This document shows positions 1-5,687 of a stretch of DNA of 5,687 nt, in pieces. How positions within the stretch are numbered: position 1 is the first letter of the stretch; the number at the start of each line of letters is the position of its first letter. Where the stretch lies: positions 1 to 5,687 of the forward strand of contig JADCDC010000570.1 of assembly GCA_020252385.1 (NCBI GenBank), given 5' to 3'. The DNA is from Aestuariivirga sp. (GTDB lineage: Bacteria; Pseudomonadota; Alphaproteobacteria; Rhizobiales; Aestuariivirgaceae). The notes below the pieces were generated by a model. The model made no database searches. It had not been told where the DNA came from and was given only the letters and a program-made list of their open reading frames with translations. A program made the translations under genes and the position numbers.

Positions 1-33
1 CGCATGTGGGGGAGAGGGCAGGGTGAGGGGGTG
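1..33. repeat. Probable right half of an intergenic palindromic repeat, cut by the window edge
   Basis: The window opens with a short CATG-containing core (bases 3-6) followed by a purine-only arm, GGGGGAGAGGG, at about 7-18, then CAGGG and TGAGGGGG. The matching pyrimidine arm (CCCTCTCCCCC) would have to lie just left of base 1. Repeats of the general form pyrimidine arm - short core - purine arm are common between genes in Hyphomicrobiales genomes, as far as I recall. The transcript of a complete copy would fold into a strong hairpin, so it could act as a transcript end or stabilising stem for the gene upstream. Only one arm is visible, so the palindrome itself is inferred. No second copy was found in the window. 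Confidence 0.45.
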
Positions 34-118
34 GCTCAACCGGCAGCCAGCCTGTAAATGATGCCCAACCCCTCAAAACCGGATGCATTTGGCCGCAAGC
101 TTCTCTAGATCAGGTCCC

Positions 119-1660
119 ATGTCGAAACCGAAATTCTACATCACCACCGCCATTCCCTATGCCAATGGCGCCCCCCACATCGGCCACGCCTATGAGCGGA
201 TCGCGACCGATGCCATCGCGCGCTTCAAGCGGCTCGATGGCTATGACGTGCTGTTCGTCACCGGCATGGACGAGCACGGCCAGAAGATGCAGCAGACGGC
301 CGCGCGCGAGGGGCTGACGCCCCTTGCCCTCGCCGACCGCACCGCCGCCCAGTTCGAGGCGATGGGCGAGGAACTCAATGCCCGCGCCGATGACATCCTG
401 CGCACCACCGAGCCGCGCCACAAGGCTTCCGTCCAGGAGGTCTGGCGCCGCATGGCCGCCAACGGCGACATCTACCTGTCCAAGTATTCCGGCTGGTACT
501 CGGTCCGCGACGAAGCCTATTACGGCGAGGACGAGATCGAGGAGCGCGACGGCCGCCGCTTCGCCCTCAAGACCGGCACGCCGGTCGAATGGGTGGAGGA
601 GGAGAGCTATTTCTTCCGCCTCTCGGCCTATGCCGACAAGCTCCTCGAACTCTACGAGAAGCGCCCCGACTTCGTGACGCCCGAGAGCTACCGCAACGAG
701 ATCGTCGCCTTCGTGAAGCGCGGCCTCAACGATCTCTCGGTCTCGCGCACCACCTTCGACTGGGGCATCCCGGTGCCGGATGACCCGAAGCACGTGATGT
801 ATGTCTGGGTCGACGCCCTCACCAACTATCTCTCCGCCACGGGCTTTCCGGATACGAACGCGCCGCGCGCCCATTTCTGGCCGGCCTCGGCCCATGTGAT
901 CGGCAAGGACATCACCCGCTTCCATGCCATCTACTGGCCCGCCTTCCTGCTCTCCGCCGGCCTCCCCGTGCCGGATCAGATCGTGGTGCACGGCTTCCTG
1001 TTCAGCCGCGGCGAGAAGATGTCGAAGTCGGTGGGCAACGTCGTCTCGCCTTCCGATCTCGTGAAGGCCTACGGCGTCGACCAGACGCGCTACTTCTTCC
1101 TGCGCGAGGTGCCCTTCGGCCAGGACGGCAACTACAGCCACGAGGCCATCGTCAACCGCATCAACGCGGATCTCGCGAACGATCTCGGCAATCTCGCCCA
1201 GCGCTCGCTCTCGATGATCGCCAAGAACTGCGGCGGGGTCGTTCCCGAATGTGGGCCCCTGACCGAGGCCGACCGCGAGATCCTCGGCCTGGCGGACGGC
1301 ATTCTGGCCGAGGCGAGAGCGGCGCATGAAACGCATTCCATCAACAAGGCGCTCGATGCAATCTGGCGTGTTGTTGCGGAGGCAAACCGCTACTTTGCCG
1401 CGCAGGAACCATGGGCCCTGAAGAAGACAGATCCGTCCAGGATGTTGACAGTTCTCTATGTCACGGCCGAAACCTTGCGCATCATCGGCATCATGTCGCA
1501 ACCCTACATTCCGGCATCCGCGGCTACACTTTTGCAACTTCTTGGCATCGAAAACCAACCACAAGGCTTCGCGGAATTGAGCAAGCGGTTGGTGCCGGGA
1601 ACGCCGCTTCCCGCACCGCGGGCCATCTTCCCGCGCTATGTCGAGGACGAGAAGGCGTGA
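119..1660 (+). CDS. metG: Methionine--tRNA ligase (MetRS), compact zinc-less type
   Basis: This cytoplasmic enzyme uses ATP to join methionine to elongator and initiator tRNA-Met. The 513-residue product carries all class I landmarks. They are an N-terminal YITTAIPYANGAPHIGHAY block with the HIGH signature at 20-23, FVTGMDEHGQK, GKDITRFHAIYWP at about 262-274, and KMSKS at 300-304. An alpha-helical anticodon-binding domain follows, including the typical EANRYFAAQEPW segment ending at W432. The connective insertion reads GWYSVRDEAYY from residue 125 and has no CxxC pairs, so the zinc knuckle of E. coli MetRS is absent. No C-terminal EMAP/Trbp111-like tRNA-binding domain follows. The start at 119 is chosen because the conserved family sequence begins at MSKPKFYITT. 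The in-frame ATG at 83 would add 12 residues with no family resemblance. Only a weak AGG (112-114) precedes the start. Third-position GC drops after about base 1320. The stop overlaps the next gene. Confidence 0.97.
   Translation: MSKPKFYITTAIPYANGAPHIGHAYERIATDAIARFKRLDGYDVLFVTGMDEHGQKMQQTAAREGLTPLALADRTAAQFEAMGEELNARADDILRTTEPRHKASVQEVWRRMAANGDIYLSKYSGWYSVRDEAYYGEDEIEERDGRRFALKTGTPVEWVEEESYFFRLSAYADKLLELYEKRPDFVTPESYRNEIVAFVKRGLNDLSVSRTTFDWGIPVPDDPKHVMYVWVDALTNYLSATGFPDTNAPRAHFWPASAHVIGKDITRFHAIYWPAFLLSAGLPVPDQIVVHGFLFSRGEKMSKSVGNVVSPSDLVKAYGVDQTRYFFLREVPFGQDGNYSHEAIVNRINADLANDLGNLAQRSLSMIAKNCGGVVPECGPLTEADREILGLADGILAEARAAHETHSINKALDAIWRVVAEANRYFAAQEPWALKKTDPSRMLTVLYVTAETLRIIGIMSQPYIPASAATLLQLLGIENQPQGFAELSKRLVPGTPLPAPRAIFPRYVEDEKA
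1643..1660 (+). promoter_or_regulatory. GTGA stop/start overlap with Shine-Dalgarno (metG to TatD gene)
   Basis: The metG stop TGA (1658-1660) shares bases with a GTG start (1657-1659), a classic arrangement for coupled translation. GAGGA at 1643-1647 lies 9 bases before this GTG. A second in-frame GTG at 1663 has GAAGG (1651-1655) 7 bases before it, so the exact start is ambiguous by two codons. Confidence 0.7.
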
Positions 1661-2466
1661 GCGTGCTGGCGGTCGACAGCCATTGCCATCTCGACTTCGA
1701 TGGCATGGATGAGCAGCTGCCGGCGGTGCTGGCGCGTGCCGAGGCGGCGGGCGTGGGGCTCATGGTATCGATTTCCTCGCGCGTCCACCGCTTCGACCGG
1801 CTGCTTCGGATCGCGGAAGAAAATCCTAGTGTTTTCTGCACCGTGGGCACCCATCCTCACAACGCGCATGAGGAGCCGGAGGTGACCGCGGCTGAGCTCG
1901 CCGAACTCGCCCGCCACCCCAGATGCGTGGGCATCGGCGAGGTCGGCCTCGACTATCATTACGATTTCAGCCCGCGCGCCGCCCAGGCGGAGGGCTTCCG
2001 CGTCCACATCGACGCCGCCATCGAAACCGGCCTGCCGCTCGTCATCCACAGCCGCGAGGCCGAGGACGACACCATGGCGATCCTCGCCGCGGGCCAGGGC
2101 AGGGGCAGCTTCACGCCCCTTCTCCATTGCTTTACCTCGCACCGCCGGCTGGCGGATTTTGCTGTGGAAATGGGGGGTTACGTCTCTTTCTCCGGCATCC
2201 TCACCTACAAGACGGCGGCAGACCTGCGCGAGACGGCCGCCGCGCTGCCGCTGGACCGCATCATCGTGGAAACCGACTCGCCGTATCTGGCGCCGGTACC
2301 CTATCGCGGAAAATCCAATGAACCCGCCTATTTGATGAAAACACTTGAGACATTGGCAGAGGTGAGGGGGCTGGCCCCGGCGGAGATGGCCCGCATCACC
2401 AGCGACAATTTCTTCCGCCTCTTCGCCAAGGTGCCGCGACCCGCCCGCTACGCCGCCGACGCATGA
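1657..2466 (+). CDS. TatD family metal-dependent hydrolase (putative DNase)
   Basis: This is a cytoplasmic TIM-barrel amidohydrolase-superfamily enzyme. TatD/YcfH proteins are known as divalent-metal nucleases with 3'-to-5' exonuclease activity, but the physiological substrate of the copy beside metG is not established. The 269-residue length is normal for the family. Motifs appear in order: DSHCHLD at 7-13 (first metal histidines H9 and H11), GTHPHNAHE, GEVGLDYH at 94-101 (metal-bridging E95), VIHSREAEDDT from 129 (H131), LLHCFTS with H157, and VETDSPYLAPVPYRGKSNEP with catalytic-site D207. Every expected metal ligand is present, so the protein should be active. The GTG at 1657 is chosen for the 4-base overlap with metG, and GTG 1663 is a close alternative. 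An in-frame ATG far upstream at 1411 lies inside metG and is not used. The gene ends in an ATGA overlap with the next one. The family is certain, but calling it ycfH or tatD specifically is not justified. Confidence 0.93.
   Translation: MSVLAVDSHCHLDFDGMDEQLPAVLARAEAAGVGLMVSISSRVHRFDRLLRIAEENPSVFCTVGTHPHNAHEEPEVTAAELAELARHPRCVGIGEVGLDYHYDFSPRAAQAEGFRVHIDAAIETGLPLVIHSREAEDDTMAILAAGQGRGSFTPLLHCFTSHRRLADFAVEMGGYVSFSGILTYKTAADLRETAAALPLDRIIVETDSPYLAPVPYRGKSNEPAYLMKTLETLAEVRGLAPAEMARITSDNFFRLFAKVPRPARYAADA
2463..2466 (+). promoter_or_regulatory. ATGA stop/start overlap (TatD gene to MBL-fold gene)
   Basis: The ATG start (2463-2465) overlaps the TGA stop of the TatD gene (2464-2466). No Shine-Dalgarno is seen in the 20 bases before it. 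This suggests that the downstream gene is translated by ribosomes terminating on the TatD gene. Confidence 0.7.
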
Positions 2467-3257
2467 GCCAGCGCATCACCATCCTCGGCTGCGGATCCTC
2501 GGCGGGCGTGCCAAGGGTCGGGAATGACTGGGGAAAATGCGATCCCGCGAACCCGAGGAACCGCCGCCGCCGCTGCTCCGCGCTGATCTCCCTGAAGGGT
2601 CCCGCGGGCGAAACACGCGTCCTCATCGACACCTCGCCAGACCTTCGCGAACAGATGCTCTCCGCTGGTGTTGCTGACATCGACGGCGTGCTCTTCACCC
2701 ATGAGCACGCCGACCACACCCATGGCATCGACGACCTCCGGGCCTTCTTCCTGATGCGCCGTGCGCGCGTCGAGGTGTGGGCGGACGACGCCACGGGCCG
2801 CATGCTGACCACCCGCTTCGCCTATTGCTTTTACTCCCCGCCGGGCAGCGACTATCCGCCGATCCTCAACCTCAACGCCCTGCAGGCAGGGCGGGCCGTG
2901 ACCATCGACGGGGCAGGGGGCAGCATCACGGCCCTGCCCTTCGAGGTCCATCACGGCAGCATCGACGCCCTTGGCTTCCGCATCGGCGGCATGGCCTATA
3001 CCCCTGATATTGATGGCGTTCCGGCGCACAGCATGAGCGCTCTCGAGAACCTCGACCTGTGGATCGTCGACGGCTTGCGGCGCACCAGGCACCCCAGCCA
3101 CTGGAGCCTTCCGCAGACGCTTGAATGGATTGCGCGTCTCAAGCCCAAGCGCGCCGTCATCACCAACATGCACGTCGACCTCGATTACGAGACGCTGCTG
3201 CGGGAACTTCCGGCCAGGGTCGAACCGGCCTATGATGGAATGGAACTCAGCTTCTGA
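2463..3257 (+). CDS. MBL-fold metallo-hydrolase, PhnP-like
   Basis: This 264-residue cytoplasmic protein of the metallo-beta-lactamase fold resembles PhnP, a phosphoribosyl cyclic phosphodiesterase, and its relatives. The N-terminus has the family's ILGCGSSAGVPR strand-loop, followed by a Cys-Asp-Pro segment and an Arg-rich stretch (C10, C26, C38; residues 33-37 are NRRRR). The dinuclear metal site is THEHADH with H80, H82, D84 and H85. A histidine pair follows at H163-H164 in FEVHHG, then D182 in YTPDID, and the final ligand H237 in ITNMHVDLDY. The segment WIVDGLRRTRHPSHWSL before the last helix is typical of this subfamily. All metal ligands are present, so it should be catalytically competent. 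No phn (phosphonate) genes are visible, so a role in C-P lyase metabolism is not supported. A cyclic phosphodiester or RNA-related substrate is only a guess from the fold. It is the third gene of the coupled unit and has no terminator after it. Confidence 0.92.
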   Translation: MSQRITILGCGSSAGVPRVGNDWGKCDPANPRNRRRRCSALISLKGPAGETRVLIDTSPDLREQMLSAGVADIDGVLFTHEHADHTHGIDDLRAFFLMRRARVEVWADDATGRMLTTRFAYCFYSPPGSDYPPILNLNALQAGRAVTIDGAGGSITALPFEVHHGSIDALGFRIGGMAYTPDIDGVPAHSMSALENLDLWIVDGLRRTRHPSHWSLPQTLEWIARLKPKRAVITNMHVDLDYETLLRELPARVEPAYDGMELSF

Positions 3258-3263
3258 ATCGCT

Positions 3264-3270
3264 GGGGAGG
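3264..3270 (+). promoter_or_regulatory. Strong Shine-Dalgarno for the large exported-protein gene
   Basis: GGGGAGG lies 7 bases before the ATG at 3278. Two ATG codons stand in tandem (3278 and 3281); spacing favours the first, but either gives nearly the same signal peptide. The 20-base gap after the upstream stop (3258-3277) is too short for an obvious promoter and has no terminator-like hairpin, which supports read-through from the genes upstream. Confidence 0.75.
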
Positions 3271-3277
3271 GACAACC

Positions 3278-5687
3278 ATGATGAAATCCATTGCCGCGAG
3301 CCTCTTGTCGTTGGCACTTCTCACCGGACCCGCCCTGGCACAGGCCAGCTGCGACCCCGCGAAGCTTGCCGAGGCCGTCGATCGCTATGCGGCGGAGCCG
3401 TTCAGCGCGCTGAACTGGCGGGTGCTGCAGGGTCTCGGCGATCCCATGATCGAGCCCACCGACGCCGGTGGCGATACCTGGGCCGCCAAGGAACGGTGGC
3501 GCACGCTCACCGCCGAGATCATGCCGGAATCGCAGGACCTTCAAGGCGTGAGCTGGAACTGCCGGATCGGCTATCCGCTCTCCGTGCTGGAAAAGCGCGT
3601 CAATGCGCTGGGCAAGGACCATCCTTACGTGAAGCAGTGGCTGCTCGCGCAGGAGCAGGTCATGCGTGCCTGCAGCAGCGAGCAGGGGGATGTCGCCCTG
3701 CCGCCGCCGCTTGAAGCCGAGGCCACCTTTGCCAACCGCCAGGCCATGGACCGCGCCTATCAGGAAGCCTCGATCGCCTTCTACCGCGACAAGGAAAAGG
3801 CGATCCCGCTGTTCCGCGCCATCGGACAATCGAATTCACAGCACCGGGCCGCGGCCCGCTACAACGTCGCCAACCTGCTGGCCAATGCCAAGCAGCCCCA
3901 GGCGGCGCGCCAGGAGGCCAATGCCATCCTGGCCGATCCATCCCTCGTGTCGGTGCACACCATCACCCGGGAATTGCTGGGCTACATTGCCAATCAGGAA
4001 GACACCGCGGCGGGCTGGACGAGCCTGATCGACGGTGCCATCGCGACGCTCGAAACACCCGCCGACAAGATCCTCGCCAGCGAGGACCTGAAGCGCGAAT
4101 ACGCCATGGCATTGACCGACATCGATTTCGTCGGCGTGCGCAAGAAGGACGGCGATTGGTGGCTCGACGGCACGCTGCCGGAGGATCCCACGATCTCGAA
4201 GTCGCTCGTCGATGCCTCCCGCCAGCACCCGATGGCGCTGTGGATGATGGCCGGCCAATCGGCCAACGAGCCCTTCACCCTGGCGCCCTGGAGCCTTGTT
4301 GGCGGCAAGTGGCAGGCGCATCTGGCGGGTTATCTCGACAAGGTGCTCGCCGTTCAGCCATCGGGCAGCAATCTCAAAGGCTTGCCGCGGGACATGCTGA
4401 CCGTGCTGGCAGCCAATCCGAATGAAGGCGTGCGCGCCCTGGTCTGGGACAGGGCGAAGGCCGCCATGGCGGCGGCGGAGAAGAGCTGCGGCACGGCACC
4501 GGAAACGGCTGCCGCGGGCTTCCTGCTCGCCCATGCGGTGCGCGTCTCGGCCATGGGCGGAAATCTCGACGAGGCCATTGCGGGGCTCGAGGCCGTTCCG
4601 TTCAAGCAGGCCAGGGCCTACAGCATGGGGGCGCTCTTCAACCTGGCGCAATATCTCGCGGCCCAGGGCCAGGTGGAGGAGGCGCGCAAGCTGCGCGACC
4701 GGCTGATCACGCCGGACCTGCTCAAGGGTCTCTCGTCGGACGAGGTCAGCGCCGATCGCAATCGTTACGCTTCACTCCTGGCGCTGATTGCGGAGGATGA
4801 GGCCGCGTGGAAACAGGCGGTGCTCCTGAACAGCGATCCGGCGGCCGACGTGACCTTCAACTTCCTGCCGTCGAAGGCGCTGTGGGCGCTGGCGGATGAT
4901 CCTCAATTCAGCGCGGCCGACCGGGCGCTGTTCGCACGCGCGGCGTGGACGAGGGACTATGGGCTGGTGCGCCGGGTGGATGGCGACAAGCTTGCGAAGC
5001 TTCACGAATTGAATCCGGAAATCAAGGCGATAGCGGACAAGGTGAAAGCGGATTATCCGGACATTTCACCACGCAACCAGCGCATGTTAACCATATTGCG
5101 GAGCCCCGCCTTCAACATCCTGGTCGCCATGCCGGGCAGCTGGCAGGTCGAAAGCATCAGGCCTGAGAGCTTCACCGAGATCGATGGCTGGAACCCCAAT
5201 GACAAGAACTGGTGGTGCCCGTTCGAGCCCGACCGGCAGCTTCTGGCGCTGCGCAAGCAGGCCGACGATACGACCGGCATGCCGCCCGAAGACGGCTACC
5301 AGATGCGGCGCCTCAGCGCCGTATTCGACCCGGAACTGCGCGCTGCGCTGGCTGAAAAGCGCGATCAGGTGCTCAAGTCCCATCCCATGGTCAAGGCCGT
5401 GAACTGGAAGGAAATCCGGGAGCTTAGCCGGATCGACCAGGCGCCCAAGCGGCTCACCGAACAGGCCGTGCGCTGGGGCCGGAATTCACGCGGCAAGGAT
5501 GGCGCGCCGGAGGCGTTGGCGCTGGCCGTGAAGACGACGCGCTATGGCTGCAACTGGCACGGCGGGCATGAGCGGTATTCGAAGGCGGCGCAGCAGTTGC
5601 TGGTGCGGAAGTTCTCTGGCACGCCGTGGCAGGAGGAGACGCCATACTGGTTCGGCTGCCGGCGCACGGAGTGGAACGCCGACTTCA
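3278..5687 (+). CDS. Large exported TPR-like helical protein of unknown function (3' end outside window)
   Basis: No function is recognised. The frame is open from 3278 to the last base, giving at least 803 residues; the stop lies beyond the window. The N-terminus is a Sec-type signal peptide: MMKS, a hydrophobic stretch to about residue 16, then GPALA followed by QAS. Signal peptidase I cleavage is likely after A21 (or A23). C25 is not in a good lipobox, so a soluble periplasmic or secreted protein is more likely than a lipoprotein. The rest is mostly alpha-helical with TPR/SEL1-like pairs, for example residues 179-230 (RAAARYNVANLLA from 190) and 447-477 (GALFNLAQYLAAQGQ, then an EEARKLRDRL helix). 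The C-terminal part is richer in Trp and Cys: AAWTRDY at 555-561, NWWC at 644-647, RYGCNWHGGHERYS around C758, and TPYWFGC at 788-794. Seven cysteines are visible (25, 95, 132, 404, 647, 758, 794), possibly forming disulfides. From memory, uncharacterised long proteobacterial proteins end in a similar RYGC...TPYWY/F pattern, so the stop is probably near. Strong Shine-Dalgarno, 20 bases after the MBL gene. Confidence 0.88.
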   Translation, partial: MMKSIAASLLSLALLTGPALAQASCDPAKLAEAVDRYAAEPFSALNWRVLQGLGDPMIEPTDAGGDTWAAKERWRTLTAEIMPESQDLQGVSWNCRIGYPLSVLEKRVNALGKDHPYVKQWLLAQEQVMRACSSEQGDVALPPPLEAEATFANRQAMDRAYQEASIAFYRDKEKAIPLFRAIGQSNSQHRAAARYNVANLLANAKQPQAARQEANAILADPSLVSVHTITRELLGYIANQEDTAAGWTSLIDGAIATLETPADKILASEDLKREYAMALTDIDFVGVRKKDGDWWLDGTLPEDPTISKSLVDASRQHPMALWMMAGQSANEPFTLAPWSLVGGKWQAHLAGYLDKVLAVQPSGSNLKGLPRDMLTVLAANPNEGVRALVWDRAKAAMAAAEKSCGTAPETAAAGFLLAHAVRVSAMGGNLDEAIAGLEAVPFKQARAYSMGALFNLAQYLAAQGQVEEARKLRDRLITPDLLKGLSSDEVSADRNRYASLLALIAEDEAAWKQAVLLNSDPAADVTFNFLPSKALWALADDPQFSAADRALFARAAWTRDYGLVRRVDGDKLAKLHELNPEIKAIADKVKADYPDISPRNQRMLTILRSPAFNILVAMPGSWQVESIRPESFTEIDGWNPNDKNWWCPFEPDRQLLALRKQADDTTGMPPEDGYQMRRLSAVFDPELRAALAEKRDQVLKSHPMVKAVNWKEIRELSRIDQAPKRLTEQAVRWGRNSRGKDGAPEALALAVKTTRYGCNWHGGHERYSKAAQQLLVRKFSGTPWQEETPYWFGCRRTEWNADF

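Noticed and set aside
97..109. Adjacent AAGCTT and TCTAGA, resembling cloning-vector polylinker sites
   Set aside because: The sequence runs smoothly into a natural metG start and no other vector sequence is seen. Two six-base sites close together can occur by chance.
83..118. Upstream in-frame ATG giving a 12-residue N-terminal extension of MetRS
   Set aside because: The extension (MHLAASFSRSGP) does not resemble MetRS N-termini, and no Shine-Dalgarno precedes it. The family sequence starts at the ATG at 119.
110..1564. A 484-residue open frame on the minus strand opposite metG
   Set aside because: It is the antisense shadow of a GC-rich gene with strong third-position bias. Its product is low-complexity (rich in Gly, Ala, Val, Arg, Asp) with no recognisable motif, while the plus strand encodes an unmistakable MetRS.
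1411..1656. Upstream extension of the TatD frame to an ATG at 1411
   Set aside because: It would lie fully inside metG in another frame and add about 82 residues that do not resemble TatD. The conserved barrel begins right after the GTG at 1657.
2448..3317. A 289-residue minus-strand frame opposite the MBL-fold gene
   Set aside because: It is a shadow frame. The plus strand has the full set of MBL metal ligands, and the antisense product shows no domain.
3278..3355. Lipoprotein reading of the signal peptide, with C25 as the lipid-modified cysteine
   Set aside because: The residues before C25 are Q-A-S rather than a good lipobox (typically L-[A/S]-[G/A]-C), while ALA before Q22 is a good signal peptidase I site.
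3836..4651. A 271-residue minus-strand frame and other frames opposite the large exported-protein gene
   Set aside because: The plus-strand frame is continuous from a strong Shine-Dalgarno and signal peptide to the window end. The antisense frames have no ribosome site or family resemblance that I can see.
4987..5001. AAGCTT-GCG-AAGCTT near-palindrome
   Set aside because: It lies inside the coding sequence and encodes K-L-A-K-L. The symmetric arms are short and look like coincidence of repeated Lys-Leu codons.

Overview
This is a GC-rich window with strong G/C bias at third codon positions, coding on the plus strand for almost its whole length. The gene order is methionyl-tRNA synthetase, then a TatD-family hydrolase, then a PhnP-like metallo-beta-lactamase-fold hydrolase. 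That order, together with the compact zinc-less type of MetRS, points to an alphaproteobacterium, most likely in or near Hyphomicrobiales (Rhizobiales). This assignment rests on remembered gene order and protein appearance, not on a search.

Layout: bases 1-118 are non-coding as far as can be seen. They begin with a G-rich stretch that looks like the right half of an intergenic palindromic repeat cut by the window edge. metG runs 119-1660, the TatD gene 1657-2466 (overlapping metG by 4 bases, GTGA), and the MBL-fold gene 2463-3257 (overlapping the TatD gene by 4 bases, ATGA). After a 20-base gap with a strong Shine-Dalgarno, a very large open frame starts at 3278 and is still open at base 5687. 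It encodes at least 803 residues with a signal peptide, and its true 3' end lies outside the window.

The first three genes form a tight, probably translationally coupled unit of cytoplasmic enzymes: one charges tRNA-Met, and two are predicted metal-dependent hydrolases of the kind that act on nucleic acids or phosphodiesters. The fourth gene is the part of the window that cannot be assigned a function. It encodes an exported, mostly alpha-helical, TPR-like protein with a tryptophan- and cysteine-containing C-terminal region. Its position suggests it can be transcribed with the enzymes upstream, although its product should act in the periplasm or at the cell surface.

The main points for a second look are this exported protein and its C-terminal module, a clear drop in third-position GC over the last third of metG, and the truncated repeat at the left edge. 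No RNA genes, CRISPR arrays, insertion sequences or convincing terminators were seen.
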